Shown here: piece by piece, positions 31,283 through 42,974 of the stretch
How positions within the stretch are numbered: position 1 is the first letter of the stretch
Layout: each line of letters starts with the position of its first letter
Assembly (NCBI GenBank): GCA_047495785.1
Contig: JBLDXI010000073.1
Span: 372,001 to 436,000, forward strand
Direction of reading: 5' to 3'
Origin: Lepidodermella squamata
Taxonomy: Eukaryota; Gastrotricha
DNA: 64,000 nucleotides
The notes under the pieces: model-generated
Told to the model about the DNA's origin: nothing
Database searches by the model: none
What the model saw: only the letters and a program-made list of their open reading frames with translations
Program-made: the position numbers and the translations under genes

Positions 31283-31768
31283 ATGAATTGCCAGCCTTCG
31301 TTTATCCTGCAATTAATCCGCAATACCATCCGGGTTGATTCAAAGTTTCATACTTATCATCAGTTGTTGTGTTCTATTTTAGAAGTAGTTTCAAAAATTG
31401 TGAAAACGTGAAAGCAGGCGGTTTCATTTCGGAATAATTTTGAAAACAATTGAATGCAAAATGTCAATCTTCCATGACATCATTTTGATTTCTAGCTGCG
31501 ATTTCGGTTTCCTAAAAGGCTCAGCAATGCAATTTTATGCATTCAACTTGGCATTCAGCGATTCCCTAATTAAAGCATGCCTATGATTAAATTTGTCCGA
31601 AGTTTCAAGTTGACATCCCACACGATTTTCTTATAATGAACAGCGAGCAACAGGCGTTTGTTGCCAACGGCTTCTAATTGCCTAGTATTCAAGAATCACA
31701 TTCGCAATTTCTAAAAACCGCACGCCGTGCGAATATAATTAGATTTTCGAACTGCCCCTTAACATCCC
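31283..31768. other. Intergenic, receptor D 3' side
   Basis: AT-rich with no recognisable gene. Confidence 0.5.
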
Positions 31769-32224
31769 TCATGCTCATGTGACGTAGATAGGACGCCGCA
31801 CTCAGAGCACGCCGACAGACAAGAAGACGTGTTCACTTTTTTCCTCATTAATATTCAGAATATTTTGCAGCTTAAAAAAAATGAAATGGCGGGGCTCAAT
31901 TCGAATTTGTTTAATAATTAAAATTTAAAAATTTAAAATTAATTAGTTCAAGTTTCAAAGATCGCAAAAAGTAGTGATTTGGCGCGGTTTCCGAGACGCC
32001 ACAAAGAGAAGATGCATCTTTAAAGATGAACTGAGCTGATAGAATGGCAGCATCTGCTCAAAATTACACACAAACAGCACAAGAAATATTGGGGTGGAAA
32101 ATAATGACATGATTCATCTCATTAAATTTGAAACGATGAACTTTGCCCCTTATTAGTCTGACTTCAGTTTTTCGTGTCCGAAAACCTCTTAGTGCGGCGT
32201 CCTATCTACGTCACATGCTCATGC
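31769..32224. mobile_element. Element or hairpin bounded by about 32-40-bp inverted repeats
   Basis: CATGCTCATGTGACGTAGAT and GGACGCCGCAC at 31770-31801 recur inverted as GTGCGGCGTCC and ATCTACGTCACATGCTCATG at 32193-32224, nearly perfectly. The roughly 390-bp spacer is AT-rich and non-coding. A duplication of flanking sequence is not evident. Confidence 0.6.
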
Positions 32225-32236
32225 TAGGTATGATTT

Positions 32237-32352
32237 CAGGGTACGAAGTAAAGGGGGCACGAGGGGTACGTACCCCCCCCAGGCAAGAATACACAGAAAA
32301 TACCCAAAAGCCAAAAGTACCCCCTAGCTCGAAAATCCTACTTCGCACACTG
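32237..32352. mobile_element. hAT-type MITE, CAGNGTNCGAAGTA family
   Basis: Ends CAGGGTACGAAGTA and TACTTCGCACACTG; 116 bp with G- and C-rich runs inside. The flanking octamers TATGATTT and GGTAATTT match only in part. Confidence 0.5.
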
Positions 32353-32720
32353 GGTAATTTGACAAAGTTTCCTTCTGATGCGTTTGAGGCTAATAAAAAT
32401 TTGCCCTAAGCCTTGACAAATTCTGCGTGCTAATTGGAGTGAGCAAACATGACGAAAAACCTATCAGCGAATCGTGATGCCGAAAAAACTTGGAATTTTT
32501 ACCATTTTTACCAAATGTCAGAAAGACGTCGCAATCCATCGAAAACATCCGTCTGCGTAGTTTGTCCTGGGCAACCCTAATGAATGCTAATTACTGTTCT
32601 TCACATCACGACTTCCCTACCAGTCCTCCCCTCCTAATATCGAATTTTCTATTTTTCCGAGTAATAATTAGCTCGCTGCGCGAAAATATGACAAATCACG
32701 CATTTCGTCACGGAATCACG

Positions 32721-32729
32721 CATATAAGA
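32721..32729 (+). promoter_or_regulatory. TATA box of receptor E
   Basis: CATATAAGA lies about 45-53 bp upstream of the ATG at 32774. Confidence 0.5.
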
Positions 32730-32773
32730 CATGGAAAAGTAGTTTGACTTCTAGTTCGGATTTATTTTACATA

Positions 32774-35182
32774 ATGGGCAGACTAGCAATTCTTCTGTTT
32801 AATTTACTTTGTGCTACTGCAGCTGACCCCACTGTTCTACGACTCCCACATTTCATGCCATTCACTGGGTTGGAACCAAATCGGTACCAGACGTGTAAAG
32901 CAATGTCGGAGCTAGTTATCGGCCTCGTCAACGAACGCAGCGATATTCTGCCCGGCTACATCATCGAGCCTCAGTTCATCGACGACAATAATGGACCGAT
33001 GTTAGTTCGCCGATTCCTCGAGTTCGAAAACCAGTTCAAGGACAACAAAATCGATGAGAATACCTTCAAAGCTCCTCTGATTGTCGGCCCTCAGAATAAC
33101 TGCGAATTGACTGCTACGTTCGTTCATTTGATTGGGTATACCCAAGTTTCGCAGTGTGCAAACGACATACTAACAAATCGAGCCCGTTACCCGAATCTGT
33201 ACCTGATCCGGCCGATAGGATCCCAGTCCTGGATAGCTCGGCTTCGTTTCATTTTCGATATCGGGAGATGGAAATATTTCGGAATAATTGCGAATGCGAT
33301 GCAAGACTTATTTGGGGCTAAAGTAATGCAAACGCTAGCGATTCGAAACGGGATTCGGGTTTACTTCAACGCTGTCTCAGATTTTGATGACGAAGCTGCT
33401 GTGGCGCTGAAAAAAGCTGACGTTCGCGTAATTGTCATATCGTCATCTGGGAACATGATTTACCAAGTATTGTGCCGTTGCTTCCAGCTAGGAATGACTG
33501 GTTCGAGGTACGTTTTCATCCTAGCCGGGAGCACATTCGCCGATCCAAGGACCTTACCGCCCGTGATCTATCCGGGCTGTACCAGGGAGATGGTTTTCAC
33601 TCAAAGCCTCTACTCATTCATGGTTACGTCTCAAATCGTAACAGACGAGCCTTTGGTCAAGTCAGAGTTGGGGTACAATATGGTGGAAATGGATAAAATG
33701 CTGGATTTATACACGAATAACTCACGGCTTCCTGACTACGGCAATCGATATCTATGCCATGACGTTACCCTTCAAAGCTTGATACTCCTGAGTAAGACTG
33801 AAGCCCGACTTCAGGAGATGAACCTTACCTTGCGAGACGTTTCAACCCGCCCATTCCTCATTGGGAAGGTCATGAATGAAACCGCATTGACGCTCAACTA
33901 TACTGGGCTTAGAAAAAGCGGCATGAGCTCTTACAGCCTTGAAAGGGGTGAAATGATGGGTAGCAAATGGCCTGTGCTTCGATGGAACCCTTCCGAAGGT
34001 CTGAAGACCATTTGGATGGTAGTTCAATCAGGCGGTAACGATACAAACAATGAATTGGCAATGTACTCGACCTATCAGGTTGCTCCGGCAAGATGGTTAA
34101 CGCAAAATGGGAGGCCACCTAGGGATTCAGCTCTAGTTATTCATGAAGACAAGGACATACCATTAGCTCTCAAGTTAGCCATCTTCGTGATATGCGGTGG
34201 ACTTTTGATTGGGAAAGCTGTTGCTATCAGTCTAACTTGGTTTAGAAAATCAGTGAACTCCTTTCGGAGAATGCCTTTGATCTCAACAATTCAGTTTATT
34301 GCTTTAAGCTTGGTCGATATTTCAGCAGTTTTGTTCGCGATTGAGTTGGATTTATGGAGGATGAACTCTCTTCAAATTGCAAGGGTGATCACGTTGTTAC
34401 TAGGCCTGAGCGTCTCAATTTTTTCCATGGTGTCTCGGGCTTTGTTCACAAGCTTCAAAGTTCAAGGGATCAAGCGAAGCCCATCCGAGGATCGTTTAAC
34501 CAAGCCGCAGAAAGGACTTAAAATGAGACGCTTGAAATCCAGTTCATCTTACGCAAAACGAGTTCCGACTTCTACTAGTGCTTACAAGCTGCCCTTGAGC
34601 CAATCTTTCCCAGCCCAGCTCGAACAAAGCAACGAAGAAATCTATATCAGGGCAATGGGTCCTGAGCAATTTTCGTCAGTTGTCGTGAAATGTCTGATAT
34701 CGATTGCGATTTCTTTGACTGTATCCGCAATTTATGGGTTATCCTGGGTCATATTCGACCCTACAAAGTGCGTGAGAAACGAACTGCAGCCCACGCCTCA
34801 TTACGATTTTGAAACTGATACTAACATCTTCACGTACGCTGTGAGTTGCGCGGCTGAAAAGCAAGACGTGTGGATGCTGGGTGTTCTTGCCCTCAATGTG
34901 ATCGCTCTAATTGTCGGATGCTACTACGCGATGGCTCTGAAACGTAATCACTTATTCATTCTTCACCACTGGGATTTCAACTATTTACTCTACGGCATGG
35001 TTAACAGTATCATCAGTTTGTTAGCAGCTTGTCTTGTTTTACTCGCCGTATCGAAGAGTCCTATTACACTGAGAATCGTGTTGTCGGTATCAGCAATTTG
35101 GGTCTCGGCTACATCGTCTATTATTTGTTACTTGCCATTCAAAAAAGCTGCTAACCAATTCGACGAACCCATGATATTATGA
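32774..35182 (+). CDS. GABA-B-type class C GPCR E
   Basis: Intronless, 802 aa; start at the ATG that gives the signal peptide MGRLAILLFNLLCATAA (an upstream TTG would be needed to extend it). The ANF-type ligand-binding region spans about 20-455 and seven helices follow from about 460. It belongs with receptor F to a second subfamily: both share FIDDNNGPMLVRRFLEF and TDEPLVKSELGYNMVEMDKM, where A-D have different residues. The long loop between helices 3 and 4 (about 565-630) is rich in Ser, Lys and Arg and is a plausible phosphorylation site. The tail is short. An AATAAA lies 28 bp after the stop. Confidence 0.85.
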   Translation: MGRLAILLFNLLCATAADPTVLRLPHFMPFTGLEPNRYQTCKAMSELVIGLVNERSDILPGYIIEPQFIDDNNGPMLVRRFLEFENQFKDNKIDENTFKAPLIVGPQNNCELTATFVHLIGYTQVSQCANDILTNRARYPNLYLIRPIGSQSWIARLRFIFDIGRWKYFGIIANAMQDLFGAKVMQTLAIRNGIRVYFNAVSDFDDEAAVALKKADVRVIVISSSGNMIYQVLCRCFQLGMTGSRYVFILAGSTFADPRTLPPVIYPGCTREMVFTQSLYSFMVTSQIVTDEPLVKSELGYNMVEMDKMLDLYTNNSRLPDYGNRYLCHDVTLQSLILLSKTEARLQEMNLTLRDVSTRPFLIGKVMNETALTLNYTGLRKSGMSSYSLERGEMMGSKWPVLRWNPSEGLKTIWMVVQSGGNDTNNELAMYSTYQVAPARWLTQNGRPPRDSALVIHEDKDIPLALKLAIFVICGGLLIGKAVAISLTWFRKSVNSFRRMPLISTIQFIALSLVDISAVLFAIELDLWRMNSLQIARVITLLLGLSVSIFSMVSRALFTSFKVQGIKRSPSEDRLTKPQKGLKMRRLKSSSSYAKRVPTSTSAYKLPLSQSFPAQLEQSNEEIYIRAMGPEQFSSVVVKCLISIAISLTVSAIYGLSWVIFDPTKCVRNELQPTPHYDFETDTNIFTYAVSCAAEKQDVWMLGVLALNVIALIVGCYYAMALKRNHLFILHHWDFNYLLYGMVNSIISLLAACLVLLAVSKSPITLRIVLSVSAIWVSATSSIICYLPFKKAANQFDEPMIL

Positions 35183-35209
35183 AACTACTTAACATTCACT
35201 CTGTTTTAC

Positions 35210-35215
35210 AATAAA
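35210..35215 (+). terminator. Poly(A) signal of receptor E
   Basis: AATAAA lies 28 bp after the stop codon. Confidence 0.5.
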
Positions 35216-35444
35216 ATTAATTTTATTTATGTAAATCGAGAATTTTTTATCTAATTTCTGAGGATTTCTAGGAAGCCGACATTTGGCCAATTTCGAGAGG
35301 TTATAAGCCAAGAAATTTTTGTCTGGTGAATCATTGTGGAAATACAACCTCTCGAGAAGTAAAATGTTACCGTCAGCAGTGAGCGTTAAGTGACAATTGA
35401 GGTTTCGCGAAATTTTAAACATCGTGAGATTTTGATGCTGTTGG

Positions 35445-35798
35445 GGCCCGAGTCCGAATTCAGCCCGTACGCGATCCGACCGGCCCGTACGCGGACGGGT
35501 AGCATCGACTTGCCGCTCCACGGTCCGGCCGCTTTAAAACATGCCCGTGTACGGTGTTTACTGTAAATTTAACAAATTCGAATGAATCACGCTTCACCGC
35601 ACACGGGCCGGCCAAGGTGTTGGCCCGAGCACGGCGGAGAACAATAAGAACCACTGCTTTTGTTCAAAGGCGCACACGGGCCGCCGGGCTCGGCCCTCTG
35701 GAATCTGGCCGCCGGGCTTGGATAGCCGGGCTTGGGTCATTCTACAACCAACGCCCTACCCGGCAGTTTTACCAAGTCCCAGCCCGAGCCCGGAGGTT
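35445..35798. mobile_element. GC-rich island with GCCCG-type repeats, possible element
   Basis: The segment is dense in GGGCCCGAG, CACGGGCCG and GCCGGGCTTGG words, in sharp contrast with the AT-rich flanks. The left end GGGGCCCGAGTCC and right end CAGCCCGAGCCCGG are partly inverted. ORFs in it look like composition artefacts. Confidence 0.4.
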
Positions 35799-35960
35799 TT
35801 CAAAGACGAAATTCGGTATTTATGACAAAAGTTGCTAAATAATGGCCGGATATTTTTAAATACTTTATTCCTCTTATTCATGCCCTTTCTGATCTCTGAT
35901 CGGCTCCAACACTTGTATCACTCAGCTAATGAATCATGAAGCACTACTTCGCGAAGGTTA

Positions 35961-38742
35961 TCATCCTTGAGTACGCTCGCACAGGCCGGCCATAGTGGTA
36001 TCAGCGCAAGAAGCTCGTTGAAGCGAACCAGAAGATAGCACCACGCCTGGAAAAATTAATTGATCAGTTCATCAAATGAAATCTAGGTTTCATTCCTAAC
36101 AGTGTATCTTGTCGTCTGGCTCGCCATTCAAACTGAACAACGTGCTGTTGAAGGAACTGCCTGTGATCCAAGAATAAGAGACCAAGTCTCTCCGTTTCCC
36201 ACCGATGATTCTTTGACTTGGCGCTGGAACCAGCAACAAAGCAGCATCAAATGCCGCTTGATCCTTAATTGTAGCCAAAGTTTTATTGATGCCGACACAG
36301 TATCCGGCCACAATCTCAATAGAGTTAGCGTATAATGTTAGCTCAAAGGTAGTAGGACTCTTTAAAAAAGTAACAACAGTTCTTTGAGGTTGTTTATAAT
36401 AAGGCATTGCACTTACATTGCCGCAAATGCCATAAGTTGCCCAATCGCATGGAACGTCGATGAAGCCGGCTTGTATGACATGAAACAGCAACATACCTGT
36501 CATCATAATTCAAAAATTAATTCAAGAAAAACATCAAGTGGACCACGTAATAATGTGAGTTTGCTCCAACACGGGCGCTCCAAATTTTAGCCAGTTTTGA
36601 CAAGGAAACCCAATAAATGAAAAAAACTCACATGAGCCGGAGTTTCCCGGCGCACCGTACTGGCCAGTTAGCCAGAAAGGGGAATCGATCGCAATGAGAG
36701 ACCCATCTTCCCACGTGAAGTCGGCGACCAAGCCGATGAATGCAGATGAGTTAGCAACGACTTGGTTGGCCGCCGTCAAATCATCCAGCGATGAGAAAGT
36801 TGCCAAACGGGAGCCTGGTACCGCCTTACAGGCGTCGAGTTGCGAACGGAAGTGGCCAGCAGCTAGAGGGGAGATGAAATATGACGTCGAGGTAGCAGCT
36901 GGTTTCAGGTCATTCAAACACGCGGCGTAGTTGTCAGCAAATTTAGTCGAGTTCGAATATATGTTCAGCTGTATTTGTCAGCAATCCTATCATTGCAGTT
37001 TATTAAAGAAGCTCATTCGGAAGCTCACCCGAGTCGATCCGTTCGGGCAGATGTTGTAACATTTCTTGCCGTTCGGTGTATCGCATTGAGCAGCATACTG
37101 GGGAATATATTCTGAATTTCAGCGTATGAAATATGATCCTCGAGCTGGTTAATACATTTGGGCACTATCGGCCCCGAGTTTGTTGGACTAAAGGCTGAAG
37201 GGCCCCATGTGATTTCTTGTCTCGAAGTTCAAGTTCGATGTGGGCATCAAACACGTATGATACCGACATCTTCCCTTAATAACCCTGAAAAATAGCTTGC
37301 CAATCCCCTGCCAAGAAAAACACATGTCGATTTCTTCACAACTTTGTAGCTGGGGCGATTTTTCGGCAGGATTTCGAACTATCGCTAGTGAACAATCTGA
37401 CCCTTATTCAATTCTTTACGCCGATTCGAGACTTGGTACGTTTTTCGATGGTAAAGCACCGCACGAGTGTTAAAGGTTTTTATATTAGACGGTCTAAGGT
37501 CTAAATAATGATTACCCATGACAAGCAATTGGCTTTGTTTCGATAGGTGCCAGTAGAGAACTCTTCGGTTTCATTGGCCATGCAACGCGAGGTGCTCAAT
37601 CGGCAAGCGGTGAATTCCCGAGTGACGGCATTGAAGCAGCGGATGTGAGGCTTTATAGAATCAGCGACGTCGCCTATGAAAAAAAATATTCGTTTTTTTT
37701 GCTGATATTTTATTTTCAAATTAAAGCTAATATCTATTCTAATCTAATATTAAATCTGATATCTAAAATTAAATTTCCAGGGAAAAAACTCAATAGCTAA
37801 CTCACTGCTGGCACTCCGAAGACAGGCGTCCAAGTTCGAAAATCCCTTGGCATTTTTAGCCTAGCATTTGATATAAAATGTTATAAGAAATTAAATATAT
37901 CATGGATTACCCCTCTAGGGCAAGCGAAGTCGCTGGGAACGCAAGTGAAAAACTGTTGATCGATGCATGAGTCAAACTTTTGATTCTGTAAATCATAGTG
38001 ATATATTGCAATTAATTAAGAAGAAAAATTCAAACCGGGAAGGATTTGAAATCGCTGACGCATGGGGCCAGATTTGTTCTGAATGGATAAGCACCGTTGT
38101 ATGACCCACCAACCTTGAAACAATTGAAATCGAATATTCTTAGTAGAATCAGTAATTGGTAGGAAACATGAACATTAAATGAACATATTTTTATCATGGA
38201 ATTATGGAATTTTATCCAGGATTCAAACTCCTGCTATTGAAAGATTTACAATTTTAGCAATTTTTGTTTCAAAATTATGGGAATTTGCTAACATTGTCTG
38301 ATTTTGAGAGCATCGTGCCTCGCGAATAATCGAGTCAGAAATTTCTTACCATTATTTCATCGGTTTTTCTGCATCCAGGTGAGCCAGGTCGGCAAGATGC
38401 GGCGAAATTTGCGAATCTGTAGCACAATCTCGCAGTCTGCAATTATCGGAATTTTCTTTGAAAATGTCTAAATCTGAAAAATAGTTTTTACCGCACGTAG
38501 GCACGTAAATTTGTCTGGAACATTGTCACCGAGCTGCCGAAAAAATTAATGAGAAATAGTGAACATTTGAAAATAAAATAGCGTCTCACCTGGTATTCGC
38601 GCAATTGATAACAGCCGTTTGGATTTTCGCGACACTCCGTGAATGCATCGTCGAATTGCGAGAAACAACGCGCCCACTCGCCGCATCGCACTTCGTTAAA
38701 GAAAGCGAGCATCGCGATGATTAATGGCAGTAGTAATTTCAT
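35961..38742 (-). CDS. Secreted protein with two C-type lectin domains
   Basis: Ten exons on the minus strand: 38742-38590, 38533-38492, 38436-38350, 37860-37806, 37673-37516, 37097-37029, 36968-36632, 36496-36417, 36359-36101 and 36046-35961, giving 441 aa with every phase consistent. The signal peptide MKLLLPLIIAMLAFFNEVRC precedes a cysteine-rich N-terminal region (about residues 20-185). Two C-type lectin folds follow: the first in exons 7-8 (DACKAVPGSRLATF, FIGLVADFTWEDG, then WATYGICGN), the second in exons 9-10 (AGYCVGINKTLATIKDQ, NGEPDDKIH, then MAGLCERTQG). Classical Ca/sugar motifs EPN/QPD and WND are not evident, so sugar binding is uncertain. The domain order and last two exon joins match the lectin genes at 54.6 and 62.7 kb. 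A decayed copy lies directly upstream. Confidence 0.8.
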
Positions 38743-38790
38743 TGTGTGATTGTGTGATTGGAATGGCTGGATAGCTGCTGCTTTCAAGCG

Positions 38791-38800
38791 ATATTTATCG
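38791..38800 (-). promoter_or_regulatory. TATA-like box of the two-lectin gene
   Basis: CGATAAATAT on the minus strand lies about 50-58 bp before the ATG at 38742. Confidence 0.4.
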
Positions 38801-39354
38801 AATAACGTTAATAATCTTAAACAAATTCATCTTTATACTTTACACATATGTGAATGAACGAAGAGTGTTTAAGAATCAACACAAAATAAACTCTTCATAT
38901 CGGCGCAAGAATCTCTTTGGAGCGAACCAGATGAAAGAACCGCGCATGGAAAATTAATTGAGATCAGCGCAAGACAGCGTTTCTTCCCTAGCAGTGATTT
39001 TCGAATGTTGGCTCGCCATTTAAAGCGAAGAACGCGCTGTTAAAGGGATCGCCTGTTATCCAAGAGTATGAGACCAAGTCCCTCCGTTTCCCACAGATGT
39101 AGTATTGATAATATACGGATCCATCAACTGCTTAGCAGCTCCGAATTTCGCTTGATCCTTGATTGTAGCGAAGGTTTTTGAGATGCTAACGCAGTAAGCT
39201 GCACGTTGGTCCCTAGTATCAGTCATTGATGTGACTTCAAGGCTATAAATGTTGAAATAAATGTTCGGCTGTGATTTTACCATCTTATCATTAAAGATCA
39301 GTCATGTAACATTTCTTGCCTTTTGACTTCTGATTATTTGTATTAAGCTATTTA

Positions 39355-39782
39355 CAGTGTAGAAAGTAGGGGGCGGGGATGGTGGGGATGATCCTGGTCT
39401 CAGAATAGGCGCGCACCCGGGATGGCACCCATCTCGAGAGCTGATTGGTCCATTTTAGGTATTTATGATGGTTGAGCGCGCGTATTGGCTGCCGCGCGCA
39501 CTCAATAATGTGCGCGAACGCTCAATGGTCAACGCGCGCTTCGCTCGCTTAGCGATGAATAACATTATATGAATAACATTAGAGCCCGAATTGAGCTAAA
39601 AAAAATCAGGGAAATATAAATGGGAAAATTTCGAAAGCAAGAAAAGACGACGAATGACGAACAAGTACAAATGAAGAAGTAAATTTGAAGATACATGCGA
39701 GCGAACGCGAAGCCTTCGCGAGCGCAATTTTTCTGGAAGTAAAACCAAATCCCCCTCGGCAAAAATCCTACTTTCTACGCTG
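39355..39782. mobile_element. Non-autonomous hAT element, 428 bp
   Basis: Ends CAGTGTAGAAAGTAGG and CCTACTTTCTACGCTG, flanked by GCTATTTA (39347-39354) and GTTATTTA (39783-39790), matching at seven of eight positions. It contains a GCGCGC-rich centre with CGCTTCGCTCGC. It belongs to the same family as the elements at 26830 and 32237 and sits inside the lectin pseudogene. Confidence 0.75.
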
Positions 39783-40339
39783 GTTATTTACGGAGCCGAT
39801 ATTCCACGAGAATTGTAAAAAGAAGATGGAAAACTAGCCAGATTACAACTTCAAGGTGCTTTAAAACATTCGCCCTTTTTGTTAACTTAGTTTCGAATTC
39901 TATCAATTTTTTAACCGAAAGGTAGAAATAAACGCATTACGTTTTATAAACAAGATTTTTTCGAAGAAACATGTATTAAAGTGTAATAAAGGAATATTGT
40001 AGCGGATTTTATTTCGAAATAAGGCTTACTCCGATCGATGACTCCGATCGAAATCATATCGAAGGCACATCCAGGGTCACGTTTTGGCCAAAAATATGAA
40101 TGTTATGAATTTTTGTAACTTCTAATGAAAAAAAACAAGTTGCTCTGCGTGGAATTCGATCGGACACCGGCAAAAAAGTTTCAAATGAAATAAAGATTTA
40201 TATTGGGATATATAGAAAAGGTCGATTCAAGTCGTAGGCTTGCCCTAAGGAATTTAAACAACGTATCCTCATTACGAATGTCAAACAGTTGGCCTTGTTG
40301 CGATAGACACCAGATGAAAACTCGACGATACAACGCGAG

Positions 40340-40740
40340 CAGGGTGCGAAGTACAGGGGTGCTCTGGGATGAATCATAAGTGCGTAGCTACGTTTTTTCT
40401 AAGTTGCCAAGGAGACGTTGTTTTTAGTGGGTAGCCACATCTCAAACCAAGCCCGAGATCACTTTTTAAGGATCCGCATTTTTTTCTTAAAAGCAGCTGT
40501 TGCCAGTAATGAATTGAAATGATCGTTGGTCCACTAGGGTCATTTAGAATTTGGATCATGTTTCGGATCAATGGCCTTTGGCCTTTTGGAGCGATTATGG
40601 TAAATAGGTTGCTATTCTCATGATTATTAATACCGAAATAATTTTTTGGATCGGGCTGGTAGTTACTATCATGACAAAATTTAAAGCAAGATGAATGCTC
40701 GAATAAATTCGAGATTTCTGGAATCTGTGCCACGCCAATT
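40340..40740. other. Possible truncated hAT element and ORF of unknown nature
   Basis: CAGGGTGCGAAGTACAGGGG at 40340 looks like a left end of the same hAT family, placed in the pseudogene exon, but I find no matching right end. A 119-aa minus-strand ORF (40733-40374) has no recognisable features. Confidence 0.3.
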
Positions 40741-41760
40741 ATTTCAACAGCAGCAAATATCTAAGCATTTGTGATAATGAACTATTTCTCAATAGCTGAT
40801 TTTAGCCGCATTTTAGCGGGATGAGCCAGCTAGGTAAAGTTCAAATTTCACTTCTATCAACGAGCTTTTCTGTTGAAATGCTTGTTAAAACGAATTCAAG
40901 AATATAAGGGCTGAATAATCAATTTTATCTTCACGCTGAACAGCATCGTGAAGCACTCTAATTTGCACTCTAAGTCATTAAATCATCCACTATCCACCGT
41001 TCCATCAATGAGATTGTAGTAGTTGTGAATGAAAAAAATCACGAATAAGTCAGACGCGTGCACACTATCAATCGCTCTCTCAATGATCTTGAGATAAAAA
41101 ACGTTGATCTGTAGAGATCGAGAGATCACGTCGCCTAAAATTGCCGGGTTAATAATTAGGCATTCCCACTAAATTAGGCTGGCATTTATCAATGGGATAA
41201 TCTTCCTTATTAGAGAGCGAAAATTCGAATAGCAAAAAATAAGCTGTTGAAGTTCCCCGCGTTGATCCAAGCTCAACCGGCACCGCCCTTCCATTGCTAA
41301 AAAAGCTGCGGCTCAGCCAGTGTTGCTAATGAAGCTATTTTCTTGAACTTTAATAAATTTAATTTTGTAAATATTTTTTCTTCCACTAATAAAAATTATT
41401 TATTTACCAATTTTGAGGGGGCTGTAAAAGTGTGGCAGATAACGAGGGACTTGCACATAGCCAGGGTGCACTTAGCGAGGGAGCACTGTAGCTGTAGTAA
41501 GGCTGAATCGAAAAATCAACAGCGAAAGTCCTACCGCCGTTAAGCAACTGCTATTATCGGTGAAGTTGCTTCCACCCTGAACAAAGACATTAAAAATCGG
41601 CTATAAATTTAACTATAAATTTAACAGACTTGGTACTAGCTCGATTGCTGGAAGCCGGTTGGCATTCGTGGTAAACAGTGAATGAGTCATCGAATTGCGA
41701 GAAGCACCGAGCCCAATCGCCACAAAGCCAACAATAATTATCGCTAATACTTGTCGCATT

Positions 41761-42960
41761 TCAAGTAATGGAGAAATATCGATATTATCGGGTTACTAAA
41801 CGCTCGGGAATTTAGAATGAATGTTGAAGTAATTTAAAAAATTCAAAAGTGAGGTGAAAATATTTCCATCGCGCAGAAAAAACTGCTCTCACGTGGAACA
41901 GATGGCGCCGTAAGAAGTCGCGAGCTTGAAAAGTAGCTGGTTTTCTCGCTTGTATTTTTTAACACGCTTTTCAAAACTGAAAAGCAACCCCGTCTGGCTC
42001 GTGCTATTTTCCTGTGTTGGTTGCGCTCATAGACAACTCTATACAGATCGAAAACTAGCGATCTTCCTATAGTAAATATAAAAACAAAATTCACACCAAA
42101 AGTAGGCACGCGACCATTTTTATTCACTCCTCGCCCTATCTGCTTATTGTAATTTTTTCCGATTTTCAATTATTCTCTAAAAATCCTAGAGAAAATCTTT
42201 CATTACCCACGAATTCCAATTTTTTTTCCGTAATACTAGCGCCGCTCCTCTATCGAATGAGTCCCGTCTCATGAGACAGTTTTTTTTAATTTTTTTGAAA
42301 TTGCCGTAAAGTTGGTCTTCTTTACGAAAAACCGCCATTACGAAAGAATTACGAGTCTTTCAGGCCGATAAAAAAATTTATTTTACGCCGAAAAATTCCG
42401 AAGAAAATACTATTATCTTATTTGCTCTTATCTAACAATATAAAACTCGAGCAAATCTTTCGATAGGGTAAAATTTTATTGGGGAAAAATTGCCTACTTT
42501 CATTTATCACGGGCTTTTCATCCTATCGACTCGTACTATATGCTACCACCAATTTAATGAGATTTTTGCTTTTTTTAAAAACCACACATAAAAACAACTT
42601 TTTATAAGCAATAGTGAGCGGCGGATTAGCTTATTAGTTAAGCTTCGCCAATGCTGATCGAAAAGTCGCTGGTTTAAACCTCATGATATACTGATAGGCA
42701 AGAGCCTATTGATCAGCAGAGCAGCTTGATTCGACAGCAGAATATTATAACCCTACGATTCGAATATTTTCAAATATGACAGCGACTGCTAATTTTGAAG
42801 GCATGAAGCACAGGATCTTGAAAAGAATTCTAATAACTGATTGAGGCGGCAAATATTGAAGGTTTTTATATTACAAGGGCGCGTGGAAAAAATGTGTGAA
42901 TGAACGTAGTGAGATAAATAATAACTCGATGTGTAACCGCTAAATAGATTCAGAGGTCTC
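41761..42960. other. Intergenic
   Basis: AT-rich with no convincing gene or repeat. Confidence 0.45.
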
Positions 42961-42974
42961 AGAATTTTCCTTGT

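Larger units (their letters stand above)
38890..41760 (-). pseudogene. Decayed tandem copy of the two-lectin gene
   Basis: Pieces occur in gene order: exon 1 at about 41760-41640 (a leader, then, in a shifted frame, CGDWARCFSQFDDSFT, matching CGEWARCFSQFDDAFT of the intact gene), an exon-5 piece at about 40345-40262, a second-lectin-domain piece at about 39290-38990 (AAYCVSISKTFATIKDQ) and a last-exon trace near 38950-38895. Frameshifts, missing exons and a hAT insertion at 39355-39782 show it is dead. Confidence 0.75.

Noticed and set aside
35554-35838. 94-aa Arg-rich ORF
   Set aside because: A composition artefact of the GC-rich island; no start context or domain.
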